Below, piece by piece: positions 1 through 7,949 of a stretch of 14,924 nucleotides of DNA. The DNA lies in contig JAAENB010000438.1 in NCBI GenBank assembly GCA_024224995.1, forward strand, positions 1 to 14,924, written 5' to 3'. The notes beneath the pieces were generated by a model that saw only the letters and a list, made by a program, of their open reading frames with translations, was not told the DNA's origin and ran no database searches. Positions within the stretch are counted from its first letter, which is position 1. The number at the start of each line of letters is the position of its first letter. This DNA is from a bacterium (GTDB taxonomy: Bacteria; Spirochaetota; UBA4802; UBA5550). A program made the translations under genes and the position numbers.

Positions 1-384
1 ACCTTCGATTTTTTTTATTACTTGTGTATAGCATAAATCTTCCGGGGGGATAATGTCTTTTGAAACAGGATCTATTTCACCGTAAACGCTGAGAATTGCC
101 TCAGCATAGTCTTCCTTGCCGTCGGTTGATAAATAAGGAATGGTTCCATCAGATCGTTTTTTGATCTTTGCGATTATTTTCCGGGTATTATTTTTGGTCC
201 TTTTTCCAGCTAAATGGGCAAAAAGAAGCTTCGTTTCCGACATTATTGCTGTAAACGTCCACATATCTCCGAATTCTTCTAATAATCTGTCTTCTACTTT
301 TAAATTTTTTTCTTTCTTGCCAACAAATCCCCAGAATTCATCAATCTGAATTTCCTTCAGTGCTATGTTCTGAAAAAAAATTCT
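1..384 (-). CDS. IS1-family transposase, catalytic part (orfB; partial, no own start)
   Basis: This frame is open from 384 to the left edge and overlaps the end of orfA in a different frame. The translation contains IQIDEFWGFVGKK, then STDGKEDYAEA, then PPEDLCYTQV. These match the first Asp, the second Asp region and the conserved tail block of IS1-type DDE transposases. No ATG, GTG or TTG with a ribosome binding site lies between the upstream in-frame stop (385-387) and the catalytic domain. The protein should therefore be made only as a fusion to orfA through slippage at the T8 run (minus-strand bases 380-373). The C-terminus lies beyond the window. Confidence 0.75.
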
Positions 385-733
385 CTAATTCTTCCGCATG
401 CTTTCCTCCCTCATTAACCCAGGATAAAATTGTATTTTTATTCACATCAAAGATTCTGCCTGTAGCTCTTATGCCGGTTCCTTCGGAAGTTGCCTTTATG
501 GCCTTTACTATTGTATCCTTTTTACATTGCTTTCTATAAAAGATGGTTCCTTTATTCTCTGAAAATTTTTTTCCACAGATTGTACATATTAGATACAGAA
601 TGTCTTTATTTTTTCCATCATATTGTGATGCTTTAATATTACCTTGATTTCTTTTATTATATTCCGGGCATTCTTCATTCCAACAAAAAAATTTGCTGGT
701 ATCAATGTTACTTAATTTTTTCATTATTTTCAA
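341..733 (-). CDS. IS1-family transposase orfA (InsA-like zinc ribbon plus helix-turn-helix)
   Basis: 130 residues. The N-terminus carries a four-cysteine zinc ribbon (C17, C22, C50, C53), followed by a segment with the pattern of a helix-turn-helix (roughly 73-107, ending NTILSWV). This is the InsA layout that binds the ends of the element. A GAGG lies a few bases before the start at 733; a second ATG at 724 is also possible. The frame ends shortly after an eight-T run. Joining orfA to orfB there needs a +1 (or -2) change, giving LENFFQNIALKEIQIDEFW. In E. coli IS1 the equivalent join is a -1 ribosomal frameshift, so here either transcript slippage on T8 or a one-base mutation is implied. 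Confidence 0.8.
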   Translation of the reverse strand: MKIMKKLSNIDTSKFFCWNEECPEYNKRNQGNIKASQYDGKNKDILYLICTICGKKFSENKGTIFYRKQCKKDTIVKAIKATSEGTGIRATGRIFDVNKNTILSWVNEGGKHAEELENFFSEHSTEGNSD

Positions 734-770
734 ACCTCATTTTTTTATTGAAAACAATTATTGATTATGC

Positions 771-798
771 CCTTAAAAATTAATAGTCATTTTTAAGG
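771..798. repeat. 10-bp perfect inverted repeat inside the IS end
   Basis: CCTTAAAAAT at 771-780 is matched by ATTTTTAAGG at 789-798 with an 8-nt spacer. It lies between the inferred IS terminus and the orfA start, where an IS1-family transposase promoter or an orfA (InsA) repressor site would be expected. The role is inferred. Confidence 0.7.
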
Positions 799-821
799 CT
801 ACGACAAATTAATACACGACC

Positions 822-837
822 CGGCGCCGAAGCGCCG
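822..837. repeat. GC-rich hairpin at the IS/operon junction
   Basis: CGGCGC, CGAA, GCGCCG form a 6-bp stem with a 4-nt loop, immediately beside the inferred IS end and seven bases upstream of the -35 box of the next operon. The unit GCGCCGAA is also directly repeated here (824-839). It may be a remnant of the upstream gene's terminator or a preferred IS target. Confidence 0.55.
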
Positions 838-843
838 AAGTGC

Positions 844-872
844 TTGACAAAGAACAGGGTTCTATCTATTTT
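844..872 (+). promoter_or_regulatory. Sigma70-type promoter of the ACT-SerB-like/fhs operon
   Basis: TTGACA at 844-849, a 17-nt spacer and TATTTT at 867-872. The expected start point is near 879, leaving a leader of about 45 nt before the ATG at 925. The TTG at 844 also opens the longer reading frame of the downstream gene, but it is the -35 box and so is not used as a start. Confidence 0.75.
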
Positions 873-896
873 AACAAAAATTTTTAACAAAAATTT
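869..896 (+). repeat. Tandem AT-rich 15-mer over the transcription start
   Basis: TTTTAACAAAAATTT occurs at 869-883 and again at 882-896, a 13-bp period, overlapping the -10 box and the predicted start point. The position suits a regulator binding site, but no regulator is identified. Confidence 0.6.
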
Positions 897-924
897 GTGT
901 ATCTATACCAGTGAGGAGTTAGCA

Positions 925-2076
925 ATGTACCAGAATTATTATGTTATTAGCGGCACAGGAAAGGATTCCGTAGGACTTGTGGGCACAATTACGTCTACCA
1001 TCGCGAAAATAAACGGGAACATTGTGGACCTGCGCCAGGATGTGATACATGGTCTTTTTTCTGTTGTTGCGGTTGTTGATATGTCGGAATCAACGATCCC
1101 CATTGATAAATTGGATACTATGGTAAAGGAGCTGTCCGAAAAGACGGGCCTGGGGCTCAGGGCTGATAAATATTCACCCGTTCCCGGAAGTTCCGATATT
1201 ACTACCATGCTTCTGATTCTCCTGGGTACGGATAAGCCGGGAGTTATCGCGTCAGTGTCGGAGCTGCTGGGGAACCATAATATCAACATTGAATTATCCA
1301 AGATGATTGCCAGGGAGGACGTGTTCCTTATGGACCTGCTGGTGGATATAAGCAATAGTTCGCTTCCCGTGCAAAACCTGAAAGAGGTTTTGAGTAAAAA
1401 GATGGCAGACCTGGGAATTAATACCCTGTACCAGACCGAAGATGTTTTTAACAAGAAAAAGAAGGTTATTGTTTTTGATATTGCGGGAAGCTTTGTTAAG
1501 AAAAAGACCCTGAGCGAAATAATGGAACTGACCGGTATTTCGGGAGACGAGATGAACGCCGCCTATTCGGGCAGCGATGTTCTTGCTTCAATACGGAAAT
1601 CGGCAGCATGCCTGGAAAACCTGCCCGAAGAAGTTCTAATGAAGATAATTGAGTCTGTAACTATAAGCGCCGGAACTCTTGAGCTGGTCCGGACCTTAAA
1701 AATGATGGGATACAAGATTGTACTTATCTCTACGGGTTTTTCTCTTTTTACCGATTATTTGAAGAAAAAGCTTAATCTTGATTATTCTTACGGTTTTGAT
1801 ATTCCCTGTGATGACGATTCCCGGACATTTACCGGGGATATTTATCCCGGACAACTCTCAGCTTTTGATGATAAAAAGATCATAGCCACCCTTATTGAAA
1901 AAGAGGCTATAGGAGAGGAAGATATCACCATTCTCACTGATGAGGAGCCGGGCTCAACGCCGGGAATAGCCCTTGAATTCGATATGAAAGTAGTTCTTAA
2001 TTATTTTAACCAGCATATTTTAAGCAAAGAAGCTCTTATGGGAGTTCTCGGCAGCTTTGGCATCCCGGAACTGTAG
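925..2076 (+). CDS. Two ACT domains fused to a degenerate SerB-like HAD phosphatase
   Basis: 383 residues from ATG 925, which has GAGGAG just upstream; the frame extends to TTG 844 but that is promoter. Residues about 5-80 and 94-170 are two ACT domains of the GcvR/UPF0237 kind (VISGTGKDSVGLVGTI, then LLGTDKPGVIASV). Residues 181-383 follow phosphoserine phosphatase. Motif I reads VIVFDIAGSF: the nucleophile D185 is kept but the general-acid Asp two residues on is A187. Motif II is LISTGF (S269) and a motif III lysine is present (K317/K318). Motif IV, normally GDGAND, reads TDEEPG, losing the second metal-ligand Asp. Loss of both the acid and a magnesium ligand suggests no normal phosphatase activity. 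It lies 27 nt before fhs in one operon. I infer an amino-acid-sensing regulator of serine, glycine or one-carbon metabolism; residual or altered catalysis is not excluded. Confidence 0.85.
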   Translation: MYQNYYVISGTGKDSVGLVGTITSTIAKINGNIVDLRQDVIHGLFSVVAVVDMSESTIPIDKLDTMVKELSEKTGLGLRADKYSPVPGSSDITTMLLILLGTDKPGVIASVSELLGNHNINIELSKMIAREDVFLMDLLVDISNSSLPVQNLKEVLSKKMADLGINTLYQTEDVFNKKKKVIVFDIAGSFVKKKTLSEIMELTGISGDEMNAAYSGSDVLASIRKSAACLENLPEEVLMKIIESVTISAGTLELVRTLKMMGYKIVLISTGFSLFTDYLKKKLNLDYSYGFDIPCDDDSRTFTGDIYPGQLSAFDDKKIIATLIEKEAIGEEDITILTDEEPGSTPGIALEFDMKVVLNYFNQHILSKEALMGVLGSFGIPEL

Positions 2077-2103
2077 TCCCGCGTAAGAAGGAAAACCTGA
2101 ACA

Positions 2104-3729
2104 ATGATGAAGTCGGATATTGAAATAGCACAAGAAGCGGAACCGCGGCCAATTATAGAGATCGCGGAATCCATTGGTCTTTCCGGGGAAGATATTATCC
2201 CTTACGGAAAATATATGGCAAAGATCCCTCTTAGTATAATGGATCGTTTTAACGATACCCCTGACGGGAAATTAATTCTGGTCACTGCCATGTCTCCCAC
2301 CCCTATGGGAGAGGGGAAGACTACGAATACTATCGGGCTGGGGCAGGCTCTAACGAAGATAGGAAAGAAGACCATGATGGCAATCAGGGAACCCTCCCTG
2401 GGGCCCTGTATGGGGCTGAAAGGCGGCGCGGCCGGGGGAGGCTATTCCCAGGTGCTCCCTATGGAAGAGATCAATCTTCATTTTACGGGCGACCTCCACG
2501 CCATTTCAACAGCGCATAACCTGCTGGCAGCGGTCGTGGACAATCACCTGCATCAGAAAAACACGCCCGAGCTTCATTCACGCAATGTACTCTGGAAACG
2601 GGTCATTGATATGAATGATCGTTCCCTGCGGAGCATTATCCTGGGATTGGAAGACCAGGGACGGAATGGGGTTATGCGGGAAGACGGTTTTGAAATAACT
2701 GCGGCGTCGGAAATTATGGCAATACTCTGCCTCTCGAATAACCTCATTGATTTAAAAGAGCGAATGGGAAAGATTATTGTGGGATATGACTCTTTGCGGA
2801 AACCGGTTTTCGCGAAAGATATTGGCGCTAACGGAGCTATGGCAGCCCTGCTTAAGAACGCCATCAATCCAAACCTTGTCCAGACAATCGAAGGAACCCC
2901 GGTTCTCATTCACGGCGGCCCCTTTGCGAATATCGCTCATGGCTGCAATACTATGGCGGCCACAAAAATGGCCAGGAAACTGTCCGATTATACCATAACC
3001 GAAGCGGGTTTTGGAGCGGACCTGGGCGCGGAAAAGTTCTTTAATATCAAGTGCCGGTATGGCGGAATGAAGCCCCATGCTGCGGTCCTGGTGGTAACCC
3101 GGAGAGCGTATGAGCTTCATGGAATAGAGAATATCAAAAAGCATATTGAGAATATTCAGCATTTTAACGTGCCGGTAATCGTTTCTATCAACAAATTTCT
3201 TAATGATAGTGAAAAAGATCTGGTAGAGATCCGCAAGGGGTGTATTGACGCCGGGGTAGAGGCTATTATTACGGATTTCAGGGAAAATGGCGGTGACGGG
3301 GGCCTGGAACTGGCAGAGGCCGTTAGTACCATTTGTGAGTCGCATCATTCAGGCTTTAAAGTGTTGTATGATCTGGACCAGGGCATCAGGGAAAAAGTGG
3401 AAATTATAGCGGAAAAGATCTATGGCGCGGCAGGAGTTAATTTTACCACGGAAGCGCTGAAGCAGATCAAAATGATAGAGAACCTGGGATACGGAAACCT
3501 GCCGGTTTGTATTGCCAAAACACAAAGCTCATTAACGGACAACCCCAAAATACCGGGCAGACCAACGGAAGATTTTAACATCACCGTGAGTTCTGCCAGG
3601 GTATCGGCAGGCGCCGGGTTCGTGGTAATTTTTACCGGCAAGATCATGGCAATGCCGGGCCTGCCAAAAGAACCGGCAGCACTCAAAATTGATATCGACA
3701 AATACGGAAATATAAGCGGCCTTTTTTAG
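2104..3729 (+). CDS. fhs: Formate-tetrahydrofolate ligase (10-formyl-THF synthetase)
   Basis: 541 residues, close to the usual ~556. It joins formate to tetrahydrofolate using ATP, giving 10-formyl-THF for purines, initiator Met-tRNA formylation and the methyl branch of acetogenic metabolism; it is cytosolic. Family landmarks are clear: the P-loop TPMGEGKTT at 66-74, EPSLGP at 96-101, KGGAAGGGYSQV at about 106-117, and NLHFTGDLHAI just after. The start is the first of two adjacent ATGs, 10 nt after AAGGAA; starting at the second would change little. It is second in the operon with the ACT-SerB-like gene. No other Wood-Ljungdahl gene is in the window, so an acetogenic role cannot be judged. 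Confidence 0.97.
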   Translation: MMKSDIEIAQEAEPRPIIEIAESIGLSGEDIIPYGKYMAKIPLSIMDRFNDTPDGKLILVTAMSPTPMGEGKTTNTIGLGQALTKIGKKTMMAIREPSLGPCMGLKGGAAGGGYSQVLPMEEINLHFTGDLHAISTAHNLLAAVVDNHLHQKNTPELHSRNVLWKRVIDMNDRSLRSIILGLEDQGRNGVMREDGFEITAASEIMAILCLSNNLIDLKERMGKIIVGYDSLRKPVFAKDIGANGAMAALLKNAINPNLVQTIEGTPVLIHGGPFANIAHGCNTMAATKMARKLSDYTITEAGFGADLGAEKFFNIKCRYGGMKPHAAVLVVTRRAYELHGIENIKKHIENIQHFNVPVIVSINKFLNDSEKDLVEIRKGCIDAGVEAIITDFRENGGDGGLELAEAVSTICESHHSGFKVLYDLDQGIREKVEIIAEKIYGAAGVNFTTEALKQIKMIENLGYGNLPVCIAKTQSSLTDNPKIPGRPTEDFNITVSSARVSAGAGFVVIFTGKIMAMPGLPKEPAALKIDIDKYGNISGLF

Positions 3730-3755
3730 CGGTCGTGTCTCATTCAAACGTAATT

Positions 3756-3867
3756 CGGAATGTAAATGATGTCCGGAGTGATGCCCCGGCAGGTTGTGAG
3801 GCTGTTTGAGCGGAGCGAGTTCCGAACGTTCTGCCGGGGTATTGCTCCGGACATCATTTACATTCCG
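3756..3867. repeat. Long inverted repeat downstream of fhs (37-bp arms, 38-nt loop)
   Basis: Arms 3756-3792 and 3831-3867. The first 23 bases of the left arm (starting CGGAATGTAAATGATG) are perfectly matched, then the stem continues to CCCCGGCAG/CTGCCGGGG. The only three non-Watson-Crick positions become G-U pairs in plus-strand RNA. The loop itself contains CGGAGCGAGTTCCG, which can fold. No T-run follows, so it is not a classic intrinsic terminator. It could be a palindromic repeat element, an mRNA-end stabiliser, or both. Confidence 0.85.
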
Positions 3868-3930
3868 GGCTCATATACGGTATACTAAGGCACAACCCTT
3901 TTAGCGTTGAACCCCATATAACAATTATTA

Positions 3931-3958
3931 TTGACAAAATAGAGCCTTTGCGTATAGT
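3931..3958 (+). promoter_or_regulatory. Promoter of the kinase/chemoreceptor operon
   Basis: TTGACA at 3931-3936, a 16-nt spacer and TATAGT at 3953-3958, about 40 bp before the kinase ATG, which has GTGGAGG as its ribosome binding site. Confidence 0.75.
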
Positions 3959-3999
3959 GAATGAACTTATAGCGGATGTATTCGTGGAGGAGCAGCTGA

Positions 4000-5664
4000 A
4001 TGGACCGGTTTCCGGAGAACTACAAAGATATTATTGATACACTTCCGGATATTGTCTACCAGCTTGATACAGACGGAAATTTTACCTACCTGAACGACTC
4101 AATTCAAAAATTTGGTTATACGGTCCCGGAGCTCCTGGGAAAACATTTTAGTTCCATAATCCATCCCGATGACAGGGAAAAGGTGCAGAGTTCCTTTGTA
4201 CTCCCCCGGTTCAAGGGAACCGTTACAGGAGAGGGAGAGGCTCCACAGCTTTTTGATGAACGAAGGACCGGTAAGCGAATAACAACGAGTTTAAAAGTGC
4301 GGCTTGTCCACAAGAAGTTTGCCTGGGACCGGGAATTGTTTTATGACTGTGAAGTCGTGGCAATCGGCTATCACGAAATAGGGGATGATAATAAGAAACA
4401 TTTTTTTGGAACAATTGGCATTATACGGGATATCAGCGATATAAAGCGGTCGGAACGGGCAATAGTACAGGCGGAAAAACATTACCGCTTTATTCTGGAA
4501 AATGTTCATGAAATAGTTTCTATCCTGGCCAATGACGGTACAATTTTATATAAAAGCAATTCCATAACAAAGAACCTGGGATATGAGTTGCTGGATCTTA
4601 TTGGGGAAAATGAACTTGATTATATTCATCCCCATGAAAAATCGGTTCTTCAAAGCATCCTGAGTCAAACAACAAAACTTCATGAGCTGCATCAACACCA
4701 CGAATACCGCCTTCGCCATAGCAGTGGTGAATGGAGAACCTATGAGACATGGATCTCTCCTATTATTGGTGAAAAAAACAGCCTTATGTGTTTTTTGCTT
4801 AATTCAAGAGATATTCACGACAGGAAAAATCTGGAATTAGAGCTTCTCAGGAGTAATGAAACGCTCAGGGATGAGATAAAGTCGAGAACTATTGCTGAGC
4901 AGGAGAAGGATAAAGCGCTTGAGGACGCGCGAACAGCAAAGGAGATTGCTGAATCGGCAAACCGGGTAAAGAATATTTTTCTCAGCAATATGAATCATGA
5001 GTTGAGAACCCCTCTCAATTCCATTCTTGGTTTTACCCAGGTACTTGGCATGGAAAAAGATTCGTTGTCCGGAGCACAGCAAAATCATGTGAAGCAGATC
5101 CATGAGAGCGGAGAGCAATTGTTGATGATGATAACACAGCTGCTGGACATCGTGAAAATAGAGTCGAATAAAATAGAGATAGAAAAAAAAGAATTCAATT
5201 TATTGGCAATGCTGCTCCATTCTCCCTCCCTGGTTAAAGAACGGGCAGATCAAAAACAGCTAAGAATTGAGCTCGATATCGATCCTTCAATTGGGATTCT
5301 CAATGGTGATGAGATCCGGATACGGCAGGTCTTATATAATCTCCTTTCCAATGCGGTAAAGTTTACGGAACCGGGGAAACGGATCGGGGTTTCCGTCCAG
5401 GGGCTTGAGGACTCCGTTGACATTACCGTATGGGATGAAGGAAGGGGAATCCCGGAGGAGTCTTTATGCCGGGTATTCCAGTCTTTTGAACAGGTAATTA
5501 ACCGGAAAGAAGGGAAACCCGAAGGGGCAGGAGTTGGGCTCTATATTTCAAAGCGCCTTGTGGAACTTCATAATGGAACGCTCAGTGTCCGGAGTAAGAA
5601 AAATGAGGGTTCCAGGTTTTCCGTTCATCTTCCGGGCAGAATGGACTCCGGTACCATACTATAA
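4000..5664 (+). CDS. Soluble PAS-PAS sensor histidine kinase
   Basis: 554 residues with no membrane segment, so a cytosolic sensor. A PAS domain occupies about 8-148 (DTLPDIVYQLDTDGNFTYLN, then the PAC-like ending GIIRDISDIKR). A second spans about 160-276 (ENVHEIVSILANDGTI, ending NSRDIHDRK). A coiled-coil linker (about 277-325) leads to HisKA with the phosphoacceptor H333 in NMNHELRTPLNSILG. The ATPase domain has an N box (YNLLSNAVKF, N447/N451), G1 (DEGRGIP, D479), an F box (FQSFEQV) and G2 (GAGVGLYISK, 509-518), all intact. There is no receiver domain and no partner response regulator beside it. It begins the operon and is followed 12 nt later by a chemoreceptor gene. The ligand or cofactor of the PAS domains cannot be told from sequence. 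Confidence 0.95.
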   Translation: MDRFPENYKDIIDTLPDIVYQLDTDGNFTYLNDSIQKFGYTVPELLGKHFSSIIHPDDREKVQSSFVLPRFKGTVTGEGEAPQLFDERRTGKRITTSLKVRLVHKKFAWDRELFYDCEVVAIGYHEIGDDNKKHFFGTIGIIRDISDIKRSERAIVQAEKHYRFILENVHEIVSILANDGTILYKSNSITKNLGYELLDLIGENELDYIHPHEKSVLQSILSQTTKLHELHQHHEYRLRHSSGEWRTYETWISPIIGEKNSLMCFLLNSRDIHDRKNLELELLRSNETLRDEIKSRTIAEQEKDKALEDARTAKEIAESANRVKNIFLSNMNHELRTPLNSILGFTQVLGMEKDSLSGAQQNHVKQIHESGEQLLMMITQLLDIVKIESNKIEIEKKEFNLLAMLLHSPSLVKERADQKQLRIELDIDPSIGILNGDEIRIRQVLYNLLSNAVKFTEPGKRIGVSVQGLEDSVDITVWDEGRGIPEESLCRVFQSFEQVINRKEGKPEGAGVGLYISKRLVELHNGTLSVRSKKNEGSRFSVHLPGRMDSGTIL

Positions 5665-5676
5665 CAAGGAATTTAC

Positions 5677-7860
5677 ATGGCTTCGACAAGAAAAACCATA
5701 GCGTTAACGCTGTTTTTAAAATCCAACCTGTTCCATTTTTGCGGAGCCCTTGGGCTTGGATTTTTTGTATATATCCTTGCCGAACGGGTAAAGGTGAAGA
5801 CCTCCATGGTGGCGGCTGTTCTCATTGTAACAGTGATTGTTCTCATTTTTGTTGTTGTAAACAGTATATTGCTGTTTTTATTAAAGAGATTCTTTTCGGA
5901 GAATATTACCGGGGAAGAGATTCCCGAGACTATGATAAAAAGGCTTGAAGGATACCCGGGAAAGCTCTGTATTACCTCTATCGCAGCCTGTGTACTGGCG
6001 CCCGTAGCCTTTATTGTTGTACAAATAATCCGTGAAATCCCCCCGGCATTTATTACGGTGGCAATTTCTTCAATGGGCTGTCTGGGCATTGGGATTATTA
6101 TTTCCACTTTTCATTATCTTTTTTTATCGCCCCTGGTCGTGAAGATCCTGGTAGATCTTTCTCTTCCCTTTAAGAGGATACAGCTCAGGTATAAGATTAT
6201 TTTTCCTATTATCAGTATGGTTATAGTCCTGCTTTCCACGCTTACTTTTTTTGGGTATCTCTCAGCGAAAGCTGTTTATGAGAAACCGAAGCTGGAGCGG
6301 AATCTCTATGTTTTTAAGTACCGCATTAGTGAACTGGAAAAAAAATATTCCGCTCTTAATACGGATAGGACTGCTTATTATCGTGAGAAATTAAGATCGG
6401 AAGGACTGCTGTTCAGTGATTTTTATTTTATTGTTAATGGCAGTGGAAAGATCATTGATTCGTCATTTAAAGAGACTGTGGGGAAAAATTCTCTCACCGA
6501 TATTGAAAAGGATTGGAGAAAAACCGCTAATTATTCGGCAGCCTTCGGAGACCTGGTCTCGGGAACGGAGCAGGAGGGAATGTCTTCTATTTATTATAAC
6601 CAGCAGGTTTATTATGTGTTTTATTCCCGCATTAAAGAGACGGATCTGTATGTCCTCAGTGGAGAATCTTCGGAAAAATTTTTCGCCGAGACCGATACTA
6701 TTGGTCTTATTATGATTTTTGTGGGCTGGTTTATTCTCGTTGCCATTGTGGTTTATTCATTAAATTCCTCGGGCAGGAAGTTTAAGCCCTTAATCGAAGT
6801 TTCATCACTTCTGGATAAGATGTCCAGGGGAGATATGAGAAGAGTGGAAATCCAATCAAAGGTAGGGACCGGAGATGAAATTGCCGATATGATCGTTGCC
6901 CAGAGCAACCTGGGTATAATACTGGCCTCTTTCGCGAAGGATCTTAAGATATTCGCATCTGACCTGGGAGGGATTACCACCACTATTGATTCCACTATTC
7001 AGCAGGTTTCGGGAGAGAGCCAGTCCCAGGCCAGTACTATTGAAGAGTTTTCCGCCTCTGTGGAGGAGATTGCGTCCTCAATTGGGCTCATTTCGGAGAA
7101 TGTGAAGATGCAGCATGAAAAGACCCGGAGTGTGTATGAGGCAATAGAGAAGTTTTCAAGTTCCATGCGGGATATTTCACGGAATACGGAAGAGGCCGAA
7201 ACTGTTGCTGAAGCCGCGTATGAAAATGTAACCATCATTGACCGGGATATTGGAACAACGGTGTCGGAGATACAATCTATTGGTGAGAGTTCAAAAAAGG
7301 TGGCAGAGACCCTTTCCATGATCAAAGAAATATCGGACCAGATTAATTTACTCTCTTTGAATGCTTCGATTGAGGCAGCCAGGGCGGGGGAAGCGGGAAG
7401 GGGGTTTGCTGTTGTGGCAGACGAAGTAGGAAAGCTCGCGGATAAAACAAGTCTCGGAACAAGTGAGATAGAGAAGCAGATTGTAGAGAGCGGTAACCGG
7501 GTAGAGCAGGGAGTTACGTATACGCTGAATATCTCCGAATCCATGAAGAAAATGACCGAAACGGTAAAAAATACCTCCGATATAATTATCAAAATAGCGT
7601 TTCTTTCGAAATCTTTTGTTGATGAGAGTGAACTTGTTTTTCGCGAGGTAAAAGCATTAACGAACATCTCCGATGAAAACGCTACGGCAGCGGATGAACA
7701 GCTTCGAACAACCACGGAAGTCCTGGATTCAATTGACAGTATGAATACCGCGGTCCAGAAAACATCGGAAAGTGTCGCTTCTTTTGTTACTATTGTAGAT
7801 ACCTTAACCCTTCATTCCAATAAGATCGTAAAGATCATGTCTTCAATTCAGACCGATTAA
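5677..7860 (+). CDS. Methyl-accepting chemotaxis protein with six predicted membrane helices
   Basis: 727 residues. ATG 5677 is preceded by AAGGA. Hydrophobic segments lie at about 18-35, 43-69, 97-118, 122-150, 172-194 and 342-362. An extracytoplasmic sensor region (about 195-340) sits between helices 5 and 6, with a PAS/Cache-like stretch (FSDFYFIVNGSGKIIDSSFKE). A HAMP region (about 363-420) and a long coiled-coil signalling domain follow. The hairpin tip is canonical (DQINLLSLNASIEAARAGEA then GRGFAVVADEVGKLA, 554-588), so it should engage CheA/CheW. No C-terminal CheR-docking pentapeptide is seen. The four extra N-terminal helices are unusual against the standard two-helix receptor and may be a second sensing or anchoring module. 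It is cotranscribed with the upstream PAS kinase. Confidence 0.95.
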   Translation: MASTRKTIALTLFLKSNLFHFCGALGLGFFVYILAERVKVKTSMVAAVLIVTVIVLIFVVVNSILLFLLKRFFSENITGEEIPETMIKRLEGYPGKLCITSIAACVLAPVAFIVVQIIREIPPAFITVAISSMGCLGIGIIISTFHYLFLSPLVVKILVDLSLPFKRIQLRYKIIFPIISMVIVLLSTLTFFGYLSAKAVYEKPKLERNLYVFKYRISELEKKYSALNTDRTAYYREKLRSEGLLFSDFYFIVNGSGKIIDSSFKETVGKNSLTDIEKDWRKTANYSAAFGDLVSGTEQEGMSSIYYNQQVYYVFYSRIKETDLYVLSGESSEKFFAETDTIGLIMIFVGWFILVAIVVYSLNSSGRKFKPLIEVSSLLDKMSRGDMRRVEIQSKVGTGDEIADMIVAQSNLGIILASFAKDLKIFASDLGGITTTIDSTIQQVSGESQSQASTIEEFSASVEEIASSIGLISENVKMQHEKTRSVYEAIEKFSSSMRDISRNTEEAETVAEAAYENVTIIDRDIGTTVSEIQSIGESSKKVAETLSMIKEISDQINLLSLNASIEAARAGEAGRGFAVVADEVGKLADKTSLGTSEIEKQIVESGNRVEQGVTYTLNISESMKKMTETVKNTSDIIIKIAFLSKSFVDESELVFREVKALTNISDENATAADEQLRTTTEVLDSIDSMNTAVQKTSESVASFVTIVDTLTLHSNKIVKIMSSIQTD

Positions 7861-7872
7861 GGAATCCCCTTG

Positions 7873-7924
7873 CTCTTTCTTCTCATAACGTGGGGTTAAA
7901 ACCCCACGCTATGAGAAGGAAGAG
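7873..7924. terminator. 25-bp near-perfect hairpin after the chemoreceptor gene
   Basis: Arms 7873-7897 and 7900-7924, with one mismatch (7888/7909) and one G-U pair, around a core CGTGGGGTTAAAACCCCACG. It begins 13 nt after the MCP stop and lies just upstream of the next promoter. No long T-run follows, so it may work as a processed 3' end or a bidirectional terminator rather than a textbook intrinsic terminator. Confidence 0.6.
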
Positions 7925-7949
7925 GTTATATTTTAAACAGAATATGTTC

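Larger units (their letters stand above)
1..821 (-). mobile_element. IS1-family insertion sequence, right-hand part (runs off left edge)
   Basis: The region holds both transposase frames of an IS1-type element, read leftwards. The outer end is inferred near 821: read on the minus strand it begins GGTCGTGT, which fits the GGTnnTG start often seen at IS1-family ends. Just inside is a 10-bp inverted repeat (771-798). Beyond 821 the base composition changes abruptly to a GC-rich hairpin and then the promoter of the next operon. The other end, and any target duplication, lie outside the window, so the boundary is an inference. Confidence 0.6.

Noticed and set aside
844..924. N-terminal extension of the ACT-SerB-like gene from TTG 844
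   Set aside because: The TTG is part of a TTGACA -35 box; the encoded extension is AT-rich repeat, and ATG 925 has a proper ribosome binding site.
2752..3348. 198-codon minus-strand frame inside fhs
   Set aside because: Antisense shadow of a strongly conserved gene; no recognisable domain.
6999..7715. 238-codon minus-strand frame inside the chemoreceptor gene
   Set aside because: Serine-rich shadow of the MCP coiled coil; no start signals.
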